This document shows positions 21,850-33,195 of a stretch of DNA of 64,000 bases, piece after piece. The translations under genes and the position numbers were made by a program. Position 1 is the stretch's first letter; each line of letters starts with the position of its first letter. A model generated the notes under the pieces. That model was not told the origin of the DNA and searched no databases. It worked only from the letters and a program-made list of their open reading frames with translations. Origin of the DNA: Tubulanus polymorphus (taxonomy: Eukaryota > Nemertea > Palaeonemertea > Tubulaniformes > Tubulanidae); NCBI RefSeq assembly GCF_964204645.1, contig NC_134032.1:3188916-3252915 (forward strand). The letters run 5' to 3'.

Positions 21850-23151
21850 CGTGGTAAAAAAAATTTCTGTCCACGAGAACGCGCGAAAACAAATCTTTTG
21901 CGTGCAAAAGCAAATATTGCCGCGTAAAAACAAACTTTTAACGCTCAAAAACGAAATACCCAGTCTTAGTGCGTAAGATTTGTTTCAGCGCGCCCGCAAA
22001 ATCAAACTTTAAGATCAAAACGGAATATTTCGTTTTTGCGCGCTAAAACTTTGTTTTTAGTGCTCGGCAAGTAACGTGAAAAAAAAAATAAGTTAGATAA
22101 TTTACGCGCGCTACTATGATGTCACGCTGTCGCCATCTATTAGATTAAACGGTAACTTATGAAATGATTAATCTATGTAGTTGTATTAATTGATTTCAAA
22201 GAAAAACTAACTTGATTCAAGTTTACGACCCCTTGATGAATAAATATATGCGTATATCGTTTGTTATTGTCTTCGATTGATCACAATACAATGAAGTTTT
22301 ATTGTTGAAATTACCGATAGTTGAATATGATTGACCGGCAACCAGTCTAGCCCCATTATATAGTGATGACCTAGGCACACCAGCCAACACACAACCATAT
22401 TAATAACGCGTGGTAGTTATTAATGTATGTTAACATATCGTATCGGTTTTTACGGTGTCATAAAACCTTTCAAAATACTAAGAAAAATATCGGCATAACT
22501 TTCTGCTAGTTTTCTACCTTAAATACAGATATTTATCTTCATTTCTGAAAGATTCATTTTCTGAGAGACATTTCTAGCAGAACATTGAATTAGAATCTGC
22601 AGCACTTGGTACGAACGTGTTAGATATAAATACCGTGCACGTTATATTAAAGTAAAAAAAAGACAATTCCCATATTAGACCATGCGTTAGATTTGTAGAT
22701 ACAGAATTAATAAAAATAAATGAAATTTGACGTTGTTCGTTTGTTTACATTGCTTTACGTCGTTTAGATCTCTATTTGTCCTATGACTAACCCTATTGAA
22801 CATTTTGCAATGTTTCACCAGTTGGGTTAAATAGTAGGGTTAGATTGAAAAAGCTATTTTCAGATTGTTCTACCAGTTCCAATTTATATTCAAATCGTAT
22901 GTTAATTAGGGGTGGGACTAGGTAGATCTAACAAGTTATCACATAGAAATTGTTTGATCTAATAGATGGCGACAGCATACCTGCAGGCGTAATATTTTTT
23001 AAGTTCACGACCGCTGGCGATTAAAAAAAAATATTCGGATTATTTCGTTTTTGCGCGTTTTAAGTTTGTTTTTGCGCAGTAATATTTGTTTTTGCGCGGT
23101 CAGATTTGTTTTTGCGCGTTTTCGTGGAGGACGAAAAAAAATTTTACATGT
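21850..23151. mobile_element. 1.3-kb fold-back element with sub-repeated terminal arms
   Basis: Long imperfect inverted arms face each other. The left arm carries CCACGAGAACGCGCGAAAAC, then AAGCAAATATTGCCGCG and AACGCTCAAAAACGAAAT. The right arm carries the reverse complement: ATTTCGTTTTTGCGCG, then GTTTGTTTTTGCGCAGTAAT and GCGCGTTTTCGTGGAGGAC. Each arm is itself built of about 25-base sub-repeats of the form GCGCAAAAACAAAT. Further in, GCTGTCGCCATCTATTAGAT (22130) pairs with ATCTAATAGATGGCGACAGC (22957), so the arms extend about 200-300 bases. No transposase is encoded. It resembles FB-type non-autonomous DNA transposons. Confidence 0.75.
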
Positions 23152-23951
23152 CCCGAAACAGCCACCATAGCTCGACCGATAGGTCGACACATATAAAAAG
23201 CAAGCGTAGCATTTCGATTCACTGTGACCAGACTTTATCACAAGAGGGCCTAAGTAATCTAAATCCGTATAATCGAAATATGGGACCGATACTACTCGAC
23301 TGCTAGAACCGATACTACTCGATTGCTAGGCAAAGGCAGATGTAGTGGAAGGTTGACCCTAAATACACTTGCATTTAAAACATGGCTTTAATTACGTTTT
23401 AACGCGCTGTCTGAGATCTGGAATTCAATAACGAGTTCGTACATCGGCGATGGTAGCATTTACACGTAGATGAAAATTCAAGAATGTGATCTCGAAATCA
23501 CCGAATCCACAAATTTTTGATACTTTGGCAACGAAATAGGATAGGTCTCTTTGCCAAATCAGAAATGTCAGCATCGTCGATTCTGCCGTTTGAATGTATT
23601 ATTCCATCGTCACCGATACATAACAGTAAGTTTTCAATCAATCTTTCAGTAACTGGAGCTCAATTATGTAAGGAAACTATTATATCAATATCCGAGTAAA
23701 AGATCGAAAGTATTTGTATTTGATGATGCTGTGATAATATATGGATTCGGGAGTCAAAAAATCCAGTTCAAAGTTCAGTGAAAATGAACTAATTTTGACA
23801 ACGGATGACCTACTGCTCTTCACGCCATCTGGCGGGATAGCTGGTTTTGCTGGTTGTTAGATATTTGTATTAGGGGAAACCTGCTATGTATGCTGATGCT
23901 AGTTTTTAGAAGTAGGCATTGCATAATCGGAAGTCAAAGTATTCGCATCTC
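23152..23951. other. intergenic, no gene seen
   Basis: Only short scattered frames without family signatures. It contains the 3' flank of the minus-strand 7TM gene that ends at 23952. Confidence 0.4.
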
Positions 23952-25158
23952 CTATTGAATTTTATTACATGGATCAGTATTGTAGTAGAACAGTTTTATA
24001 AATTGTCTTCTAAAAACATGTAACGTACCGAAATATATGAAAAAGTTTACGCAGAACAAGACGTTTCGAAATCCGTAGAATATTCCTTCTAATTCACTCC
24101 ACAAAACTATTAGGTAAAACGTTCTAGTAGGGGATCCATAAAAATTAATACGATGGTTTATCCAGATCACATACATGAGAAATTCGTTGAAGTTATGCGT
24201 GAATTTAGTGACAGTGTTGGGTAGAACACATATTATATAGACTAAAATGACAACTAGAAGTGTTTTACTAGTCGATGACCGAAAGCGTTCTGCTCCTGTT
24301 CTATTCAACATGCTAGATTTCTGAGAACGTGATAAACCAGTTAGAATTGATGCTATGATGATCGCAATGGCCGGAAATATCTCCTGAAAGAATACTCTTG
24401 CCATTTTTATAATGACATAAAGAAATTGGTTCATCCTATAAGACTGCTTGCAACTGAATTGAGTGAAGGTTTCGTTATATCTACTAACCGCATTGAGATA
24501 AATGTAGATGCTTTTACTCGGAAGAATCGAGGTTTATGATTGAGGAAAACACGATGACCCCACATACTATGATTACACGCCGTTTGTAGGTGAAATATCT
24601 CATATGAAAGAATGGAAAACGTATAGAAACAAATCTTTCAACAGCAATTGCTAAGACTATGTAGTGTGATACTGCTATTGCTTGGTTGTAAGATATGTTA
24701 ACCAACAAACATTTTGGATTTAATTTGTTAGGAATGTACTGAAAATAATGATAGAAATGGTACAATGATGATGAACACAGTTTGCCATGTTTTGACAATG
24801 TCATATAGTTATCTCCACATACTTTCGGGTAAAATTGGAATTTTACCAGGATGTATTTCAAATAACATGGAAAGTTGCTCAGCTTGATAAATAAAACGAT
24901 TTGTTCTGAAAACGCGAGAGTTATGAGATAGGGGAACGTGTAACGAACAGTCTGGTGTCTGCGACATTTAATCAGTAGAATTATTGTCAGAAAGTTGAAC
25001 ACACTTCCGAGTGGAAACACTAACAAAGTAAATGTGTAGAAGTTGAGAAGATAAGCGCGTCTAGTGAAACTTCTAAAGGCTGTAATAAAAGCCGGTGTCC
25101 TAGCAGCGTATGACAGTCGCTGGGTTGTATTAACGGCGATGATAGTGACATTATTCAT
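23952..25158 (-). CDS. rhodopsin-like 7TM receptor with one frameshift
   Basis: The gene starts at the ATG at 25158 (MNNVTIIAVNTT), which has two N-glycosylation sequons in the extracellular N-terminus. TM1 is LLVFPLGSVFNFLTIILLI and TM2 is YTFPYLITLAFSEQIVLFI. TM3 ends AIAVERFVSIRFPF, so ERF stands for DRY. TM4 is VIIVCGVIVFSSII. A one-base shift near 24517-24540 moves the frame; the second extracellular loop then continues with a sequon and a cysteine (YNETFTQFSCKQ), followed by TM5, TM6 (TLLVVILVYIICVLPNTV) and TM7 (FRNVLFCVNFFIYFGTLHVF). Both halves are well preserved, so the shift is either a recent lesion or a sequence error. The large loop between TM2 and TM3 is unusual. It is probably peptide-receptor-like; the ligand is unknown. 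Confidence 0.75.
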
Positions 25159-25730
25159 TGATGATACCAGCCGTTTAGAATCCGAATGCTACTCGGTGAA
25201 CTGCGCAGAAACGCACACGATGCTCCCGTCTCTCAACTGTTATCATTTCTCAACAATCGATATGAAATTACAGTTGAAATGCTCGACATCAAACTGACCG
25301 TAGATAATTATGGAGATACAACGGTACTTCTAATATTACTCATTCTGATCGCTCTGTCGATCTCATACAAAGGTTTCAGTCCTCATAATAAACTCCTTCT
25401 AAAATTTGTCAGTACGCTAGGACCCAAAACCTAACTATGCGCAGTGATTCGTGTTATATTTTATATCAATGTATATTTATTTATATTATATGTGTATTCA
25501 TTTGACGTATATAACATTTTAGACAGAACCACCAAAAATATTTCTAGTATTTTATATTAACTTTTTACTCTTTTTACTCTCAACTATTGTGGGATTTTAC
25601 ATTTATTGTTTCCTTTCCAGTTATCCATGGTTTCAAGTAAGCCTAATTGACTGTTTGTTGAGCTTCGTTGTATAAAACCGTGTTGACCGTTGAACAGGAT
25701 TCTATTTAATTCCCTTCATTTTCTTAAGCA
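25159..25730. other. upstream region of the 7TM gene, no gene seen
   Basis: It should contain the promoter and 5' UTR of the receptor starting at 25158 on the minus strand. Plus-strand frames here have no family resemblance. Confidence 0.35.
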
Positions 25731-25734
25731 TGGT

Positions 25735-25930
25735 GTAGCTGCTTCGGCATACATGCGATCGTGGTCGACACAGTATCCAGACAAGATCAAGAAGTTTTCT
25801 CCGATCGAAAACAGGTGGCCGAAATTAACGGAACTGTCTCATCTTGGAAATAAGTTGATCTAACTAGTGGAGTCACGCAAGGTAGTATCCTCAGTCGTCT
25901 TCTCTTCACTGTCCTGAGAGGCAGAGTAAT
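25735..25930 (+). mobile_element. non-LTR reverse transcriptase fragment
   Basis: The plus strand encodes a remnant reading VDLTSGVTQGSILS with LLFTVL after it. This is the conserved SGVPQGSxLxPLLF motif of LINE reverse transcriptases, preceded by EINGTVSSW and an in-frame stop. Only about 60 codons survive. Confidence 0.7.
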
Positions 25931-26089
25931 CGCAAAGGTACAGGACCGAGTAAATTTCCAAAACGACCTTATCAAGTTGTGTCCCGTACATGGTCAGAAA
26001 CACGTATGATAAGCATCATCCTGAAAAGGCATAATATGGATATCGGATACAAAGAAAATCCAGGTTCGTATTATACCTATTGTGTTCGG

Positions 26090-26570
26090 GTGTGAAGATT
26101 ACTTTGTTCGAAAAAAGTTTACTCCGTAATGAAAAGACTATTTAGTTCCACGAAAATCTTTTTCTTTGGAATGAAAAACTTTCAATGGATCAATATACTT
26201 GTTTGAACGAAAAACTTAATGTTCCGACAAGAATATTTTGTTCGAATGAAAACAATTTTGCTCAATCGAACAATATACTTTCTATACAAATGAAAAGTTG
26301 TTCGAATAAAAAGCTATGTTATTGTTTGGACGAAAAATTGTTTGTCCCGACAACAACAAAAATTGGTGAACGAAAACAATTTTGTTCGAATAATAGTTTG
26401 AATAAAAAGAATTCTGTTCGATCGAACATTTTCGAATTTTTATTTAAAGTTTTGTTCGAACGAAATCAATTTTGTTCGATCGAAAAAAACATTTTCGGTT
26501 CGAACAAAATCATTTTGTTCTGACAAAAAAATTATTTTAAACGAAAAGATTTTCAGACGAAAAAAAGATC
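26090..26570. repeat. degenerate satellite of TTTTGTTCGAACGAAAA-type units
   Basis: Short variants of TTTTGTTCGAACGAAA and ATGAAAACAATTTTGTTCG follow one another about every 20-35 bases, for example near 26227, 26381, 26410, 26451 and 26470. Because the unit is nearly palindromic, both strands look alike. It is non-coding. Confidence 0.65.
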
Positions 26571-27209
26571 TTATCATCCGGGGCTCCGTAGTAACTCATC
26601 GGGAATTAATAAAATACAAGTTTCATTAATGATGAAAAACTCAAATGAAACCCATGTTTATAAAGCTGCCTGCTCAGACGAATGCTAACAGCTTATCAAA
26701 AAAATCTTCATATTTGCTGATGCAGGCCTAAGTATATGCACGTAGGTCTAGCTTCCAGACAAATGAGGCTTAGACCGATTACGGTTTAACCCTCGTAAAC
26801 ATCGTATTACTACACCTCTATTTAACAGGGTTAGATTTCATGGTGTATTCCATTTGTAATATCAATTTCATTTTCGGACAAAGAAACAAATCATTTGCGC
26901 TACGTGTCATAGCAATGTTGTCGGATTTTCTATTGCAAATTTTGTTTGAATTTCAATCCATGTGTCCGTAAATAAACACAACAATTATATTGTGTTTGTT
27001 TGAAACAGTAAAGCACGTAGGCCTCAAAGTAGCACAACTCAATAAACACTTCAAGCGGCCAAACGGTCTCAGATCACCAGCGGTATCGGAAATACTGAAT
27101 CCGAATAACAAGCGTGATTTCAGCTTACGGATAATCATGTGTTATATACAGTTATTTATCAAATATCCTGTCGATTTGGTAAAGATCGGTGTATACTGAA
27201 AACGATACA
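26571..27209. other. intergenic, no gene seen
   Basis: No coding or RNA feature that I can support. Confidence 0.35.
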
Positions 27210-27720
27210 TGGTTGAAGCCCGTCGCCGAATCACTGGTAGTAATAAATTCATTTATTTTGGTACCTCGTCAACACTACAGCTTTTCTCTGCTGCATCTTT
27301 CCGGCGTGTTTAGTTTAGGCCTACGACTCGCCGGTACTTTAATGGTACTTAAATGATATATCGTACTAAATATCCGTACCATTTTGTAAAGGAAAATAGA
27401 ATATTGTTAAACTAACTGCCTGAAGCCCGTAGCCAAATCACTGGGAGTAATACATTTATTTGTACTTGATTTGATTTTCATGGCGAGGAGAATTCGCAGC
27501 GGATCCGCGGAACGACGATGTAAAGACACACGTAGATTCATCGATCTTTACAGCTACAGCTCGACAGTGCTTATAATATTTAGAGCAGTAAATATCCCGT
27601 GGATGATGAAGTGTACTGATGAAGAAGATGGGTAATTGTTAAAATCATTCTTTGAAGACCGCGGCTGAGTGTGAAGTCATGCGGCAATAAATTTGTTTAT
27701 CTATACTTGAATTGATAATC
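27210..27720 (+). repeat. three degenerate direct repeats about 210-230 bp apart
   Basis: GAAGCCCGTCGCCGAATCAC (27213), GAAGCCCGTAGCCAAATCAC (27423) and GAAGACCGCGGCTGAGTG (27655) are each followed by a TAATAAATTTATTT-like stretch. They lie just outside the SAP ORF of the transposon and may be its subterminal repeats. Confidence 0.45.
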
Positions 27721-27912
27721 GCAGTGACGAGCAGCCTGTGGTGGATTTCGGGATGACGACTCAGAAAACATGTACAGTTAGATCGAAAGTCATTTTCATT
27801 GCTCGAAAGGCCAATCAATACACACTAACCAGGTGGGGTACGTTTACCTTTTGGCTGCTTACTATAACAGAACCAGAACGAACCATCTAATTGAAGATGC
27901 GCTTTCGGAACA

Positions 27913-28138
27913 TTATATTAGCGTAAGGTTGTAATCATCGATTAGTTTTTTCTCGATTTGGACGTCGCTTATTTTAAATGGAGTTTTATTTTCCCATGCA
28001 CAAAAGCATCTTGCGACCAATTCAGCTTTCGTGCCCGTCGTCCTTAAACCGCGAGCGCATAAATACGATTTTAATTTGTCTACAGTCAATTTGACAAAAT
28101 CATCGTATCCCTGGATCTCAGCCATTCTGAAATGAAAA
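27913..28138 (-). CDS. SAP-domain ORF of the ISL2EU-type transposon (probably truncated)
   Basis: On the minus strand the exon follows an acceptor (TTCATTTCAG|A) and starts at ATG (MAEIQGYDDFVKL). Residues about 10-45 form a SAP DNA-binding helix-extended-helix: LTVDKLKSYLCARGLRTTGT, then KAELVARC. The frame stops after 70 residues. In the THAP/Harbinger-related ISL2EU group a second ORF, often with a YqaJ-type nuclease, accompanies the transposase. No nuclease domain is visible here, so the ORF is probably cut short or its later exons are lost. It is divergent from the transposase, with about 60 bases between the two splice acceptors. Confidence 0.65.
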
Positions 28139-28201
28139 TAAAATCAATTTTTCAAATTAAGAAGCTTTCATAACTAACATGTGTATTACGTTTATTTACA
28201 G

Positions 28202-29521
28202 ATGGGGAAATATGACAATTGCTGTTTTTGTGAAAACGCAAGAAATTATCCGTTCTCAGAGATAAAAAAACCTCATGTAGATGGAAAATTGATATATTAC
28301 GACATTGTTCGACGCAATGATCCAACATTTGTGAATCACTGCAATACCGCACTAGAAAAAATGGGTAAGCAGCTAACAGTGACGTCGAAGGTCTGCTCAA
28401 ATCATTTCATCGATGGGAGGCCGACCGATATCAACCCTTATCCATACGTTACAAACGAGGAACAAAATATGCCAAAGAAGCGAAAAAATAGAGATTGTTC
28501 ACGTTCGGTGATTAGTAAGACGACGACAACGCAGCCGATATATACGGGTGTTGCGGTAGACGGTTCAGGTGATGGGAACACGATGAGCCTGACATCGTGC
28601 GTCGCATTTGATGAGATGACGCGGGATGTTGACGTAAAGTTCTTTACCGGTTTCGATAATCGGGCAACTTTGAAAACTATTTTTAATTTCTTGTCTGAAA
28701 AAGCTGCCTGTATGGTTTATTGGAAAGGTGGTCAAACAAGAGAAACTCTGTCGAACAATAAGATGGGTAGAAGGAAAAAACTAATCCTCGAAGATGAATA
28801 TTTCATGGTTTTGATGCGTTTACGTCTGGGGTTATTGGTTCGTGATTTATCGCACCGCTTCAACGTATCAATTTCTGCCGTTAGCTCGATATTTTCAACG
28901 TGGATACGTCTAATGAGGCTTGAATTATCATGTATCATTATCTGGCCTTCAAAGAATCAAACCAAAGCTCTTCTACCAGCTGCATTTGTTCAGTTTTATC
29001 CGCATACAAGGTGTATCGTGGACTGCACTGAAATTTCTATTGAAACGCCAACAGCGCTCGACCTACAAGCAGCTACTTGGAGCGACTACAAACATTCTAA
29101 TACGATACAGTTTTTGATTGCCATTACTCCAAATGGATTGATATCGTACGTTTCGCCTTGCTACGGAGGTCGTGCTAGTGATAAATATATATTCACTGAT
29201 TGCGGTATTCTCGACTTCATTGAACCACACGACGAAATAATGGCCGACCGAGGTTTCAAAGTTCAGGAAATTTTAATGTCAAGACACGCAACGTTAGCAA
29301 TCCCCCCGAGCGTTTATCATAATGCACAGATGACCAACGATTCAGTGAAAACTACATCCCGAATTGCAAACGTCCGGATATATGTTGAGCAAGCTATAGG
29401 GCGGATGAAGAATTTCAGAATTTTAAAGAATACGCTGGAGGTCAAAACCGTTCCTTTAATGGATGATGTAGTTATTGTTTGCGCGGCAATATCAAATCTC
29501 AAGCGCGCACTTTGCTCTTAA
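28202..29521 (+). CDS. THAP-like + DDE_Tnp_4 transposase (ISL2EU/Harbinger group)
   Basis: The start ATG (MGKYDNCCFC) lies exactly after a splice acceptor (TTTATTTACAG at 28201), so the upstream in-frame codons are probably intronic. The product is 439 residues. Residues 1-85 form a THAP-like zinc finger: CCFC, then VCSNHF and a proline-rich end (DINPYPY). Around 190-240 is a helix-turn-helix (RLRLGLLVRDLSHRFNVS). The DDE_Tnp_4 catalytic core follows, with first acid CIVDCTEIS, second IMADRGF and third VEQAIGRMKNF. All three acidic residues are present and the frame is fully open, so the element may be recently active. Termini and target-site duplication were not identified. Confidence 0.85.
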   Translation: MGKYDNCCFCENARNYPFSEIKKPHVDGKLIYYDIVRRNDPTFVNHCNTALEKMGKQLTVTSKVCSNHFIDGRPTDINPYPYVTNEEQNMPKKRKNRDCSRSVISKTTTTQPIYTGVAVDGSGDGNTMSLTSCVAFDEMTRDVDVKFFTGFDNRATLKTIFNFLSEKAACMVYWKGGQTRETLSNNKMGRRKKLILEDEYFMVLMRLRLGLLVRDLSHRFNVSISAVSSIFSTWIRLMRLELSCIIIWPSKNQTKALLPAAFVQFYPHTRCIVDCTEISIETPTALDLQAATWSDYKHSNTIQFLIAITPNGLISYVSPCYGGRASDKYIFTDCGILDFIEPHDEIMADRGFKVQEILMSRHATLAIPPSVYHNAQMTNDSVKTTSRIANVRIYVEQAIGRMKNFRILKNTLEVKTVPLMDDVVIVCAAISNLKRALCS

Positions 29522-29650
29522 ATTAAGGATCATGTTGTTATTAATTAATTTTTGAAACAATATCTGTTTGTACTAATTCAATAATTACTATGAATAATTT
29601 TATGATAAACTGTGTTAATTTAATTCTACCTAAAAATAGAGTTATTTAAT

Positions 29651-29656
29651 AATAAA
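29651..29656 (+). promoter_or_regulatory. polyadenylation signal AATAAA after the transposase
   Basis: The hexamer is about 130 bases downstream of the transposase stop, in AT-rich sequence. Confidence 0.35.
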
Positions 29657-29659
29657 TAA

Positions 29660-32250
29660 TAACTTTATTTCGAATAGGCTTATTAATTAGGCCTGGCCTA
29701 TTAACTGTTAGGCCCTACTGTAAATATTTATTAGCTGTGAATTGTATATCGAATTATAAATTTTAGCGTTGAAATTGGTTTTCAAAGGATTTGGTTTCCT
29801 TAACCTTAATTAAATAATAAAACATTTTTATTTTCAACACATTTGTTTGGTTTTATGGCCATAAAAAATCCCCTGTTTGATACATGTACCGTACACGTAT
29901 GTCTATCCCGGATCCGGCTCGTATTGCCTTGCTCCAACTATAAGTTCAGATTAATCTAAAATCAGTCATGATTCAAAAGTTCCTAATTCTCTCTCTTGGA
30001 AATGGCTGGTTGAATACCCAGTGACGACATCGTAAAATAGAACTGTGGTACCGGTACCCGGCAGTTAAAACTGACCCCGCTGGGACGTTAGATTTAGCTA
30101 AATGAAATAGACATTCGGGCCAGCGGTGCACTTAGATCACTCATAACACTAAAGTTAAATTGAATTGAATATATTTTGGCCTTTACGGCTTCCCATAGTC
30201 ACTCTCCAAGGAGCGCCACTGCATTTGAACTTTGAACTAAAATGGTTGGCAGCCGCTCGAAATATACGCACATTTCGCGAAACAATAGGATATTTCTCAG
30301 GCCTACGGATGCGATAAGGTAAGTCTATAGCACCCTAAGAATGATAATAACACACTGATTATAAATCAGTTGCTCGATACTTACCTCAAATGATCATTAA
30401 GTCGTAGATGAAGATTCAATCGTCTTTTACTAGGTGATTGTTAAGCGCCATCTAGTGGTCATTGGCAACCCCGAGAAAAATGGCGTTAGAGATAACGAAA
30501 TTCTCTATTATGCTCGTGTATTTTCTAAGTGTAAAACAGGGTGGTCTACTTTTTTGCCCGGGAGGCTGAATCGGTGATGATTTAGTTGGAAATGGGTTCG
30601 TATTGAGAGTTTTCATTTGTTAGTTTTTGGTTCGAAGAATGAGAACCTGAGCTATCGTCAAGTTTCTGTCATGAAGTCACGTGACAAGATTTTTTTTCAG
30701 ATTGAGTGATACGCCATAATGAAATAGGTCCACATATGTAATTCGCTTGTCTAAAGAATATTATAATTATCATGATTGATATATTCAAATACACTTACTC
30801 TGAATAATATCATTTTCTAAAGAGGGTGGCCGAATATTGGTTATACAGCCACCCAGCCATCATTACATCTACTCGCGCATAAATACACCATCAATGGCGA
30901 GCCTGTTAAAAAGCGCCAGTACCCGTACGTTCAGCCATACACACGTTGATGCCGACACCGGCTTCCACTTCAAAAGTTAAGAACAAAAATATTAGAAATA
31001 TTTGTGATCCGATTTACACCAAATAAACCTTTAAAGTAAGGTATTTAGCATCGGATATTGTGCCGAAAATTCTAGATTGATACACTACGTAGTTTTTCAA
31101 GTAAGCGCATTTTTAGTGTAAACCAATTATGTTGATTGACAGGCAGCCTCAGCTGCGCGCCTCATTTTATCGTTGACATCAGATGTAAACAATAACATTG
31201 CAACATTACCACGTGCGCAATGCAACGGAAAACAAATTGAATTTCTCTAATGGAATATCAATTTCTTTTCATATTTTGCCTTTCTTTTATGTGATTTATA
31301 ATTTGTACATCGGACTTTGCTTCTTCGAACCCCAGGACTTTGAAGTCCTCTTGTTTGTGTGAAGGTTTAACTTTCATTTACCTCGTCACTTACCTCATTT
31401 CATTTACAAATCTTATATGGCCGATGGGTAAAACACAAAAATGAGCAAACGTGTTGTAACAAGTGTATAATGTTATAATCCTACAGCTATGTTATAATCC
31501 TTTAGCTACGTACAGGGAGGTTCAATGTGCTCTAAATCTTTATATAGGCTCTTTATCTTTGTATATTTGGTAAAAAGTTGATTAGACATGTTTAGCTCGG
31601 TTATTAGGAATGTGTTTAATTGTGAAATACAAATTTAGAAAATCAATTTGCCAATGACCTTTAATTAAACATGACTGCACGATGGCTGCAGTATCGGGAG
31701 ATGCTGCAGTAATAGAGGGGCAGTATCATGCTACCAGTTCAATGAGGACTCTACGTTCAACTGTGGCAAGGATTCCACTTTTGGCAACCGAAGACCCACC
31801 AGGTTCGCTAGTGCGCATTCAGACAAAATCTCCGGGAATTCTTCTCAGATTCACCTAAAATCTATCCAATTTCTAAAATTTGTCCTAAAAGATGATAGGA
31901 TGACCGTCAAATCAGGTAACCGTAAGTCACTGTCTTGGCGAAAACAGCCAAGTCTGAAAATCTAGGACACTTAGTTTTAGTAACCAATACGTTTTTCAGC
32001 AGCTATTTTCAATGCACTAGATGGCGCTATCTGAGGGGCCATAGGACAAATTAGCTAAATTCATTAAGACCGGCTTAGATGTATATAGATCCCTCCAATA
32101 GTATTTATAGTATTGTAAATAGTCGATCTACATATATTTTCTTACCCTTCATTCTCTAAATTTTAATCACTTCAGCGTTGTTTTGTAAATATTCGTATAC
32201 ACATGTGTAATAGTTTTCCTCAAAATACCATGGAAATGGTTGGAGTGTAA
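29660..32250. other. intergenic with scattered repeat remnants
   Basis: No gene is supported. 30160-30250 carries a retroposon-like TTGAATTGAATATATTTTGGCC segment related to 1290-1430. I see nothing else with confidence. Confidence 0.4.
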
Positions 32251-32255
32251 ATAGA

Positions 32256-32281
32256 ATCGTAATCGTAATCGTAATCGTAGG
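32256..32281. repeat. (AATCGT)n microsatellite
   Basis: Four consecutive AATCGT hexamers. Confidence 0.9.
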
Positions 32282-32348
32282 AACCTTGATATAACCCCTA
32301 TGACGAGGCCAGTTATTGCACTGAGACTAGTTGACCCACAAATCTTCT

Positions 32349-32467
32349 CTTATGTTAAAAACTCAATGGCCGGTTTTATAAATAAGCATTTTCTTTTACC
32401 CGGGAAATTGAAAATAAATAGAGTTACCCCCGGGTAAGAGTTACCTGATACCAGTCTATAAAACCGG
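32349..32467. repeat. short fold-back MITE
   Basis: CCGGTTTTATA at the left end and TATAAAACCGG at the right end are perfect inverted repeats. Inside, TTACCCGGG and CCCGGGTAA are also paired. Total about 119 bases, non-coding. Confidence 0.65.
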
Positions 32468-33195
32468 TATTATGTGTACGAGTAAGCAGGGGACTGCGTA
32501 CATGCTGTTTCCACGCTATGTTTGTGATATTCTAGGCCTGACTTTGGCAAAATATGATCTCTAGAAATCACAAAACCTACGACAACATGTTTAAAGATGC
32601 TGGGTAAAGAGACTTGTGCTCGGTATTTGACACGATGTTTACACCAAAACCAAACTGCACAAACGCTTATTTCAACTACGATCAAATCTCTTGATTTTAT
32701 TTTGACATTGACGCGAATTCAAAATGACACATCACATATATTATTTTGTTTAAAATCTTCATCTTTTATATGTGTGCATGTACAACGCCCTTTTGAAGGG
32801 TCTATCTACTTGAATATATTTAACAGGCAATAACTATGATAACCGTTTTTGAATAGACTATTATTCTTCTAATGTAGGACAACAATTCTATTAAAACAGA
32901 TAATGATAAGTCTGATAGATCTCGTTTTGCATATTTTAGGAATTTGATAGAAGAGTTCAAATAAGTTCATTTTCGATAAAAAAACAGGACGATCACAGTT
33001 TAAATGTATGGTTAAAATGGATGTCTTTGGGGCCAGGCCTTGTGTCCTGGTGAAGTCGGCGATCCATTTTTGTGATAACGGAACGCTTGTCCGGCGTCTA
33101 AGGGTTAAGGCTGGTCTGGCTATGTACGTACACACATTGTATGTGGAAATACGTGGATGTAGTTACGGGTATATTGGACGAGTAATGCGAATAGA

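Noticed and set aside
28181-28201. Upstream codons MYYVYLQ as the transposase start
   Set aside because: They precede a strong acceptor (TTTATTTACAG), so they are probably intronic; the ATG at 28202 begins the THAP-like finger correctly.
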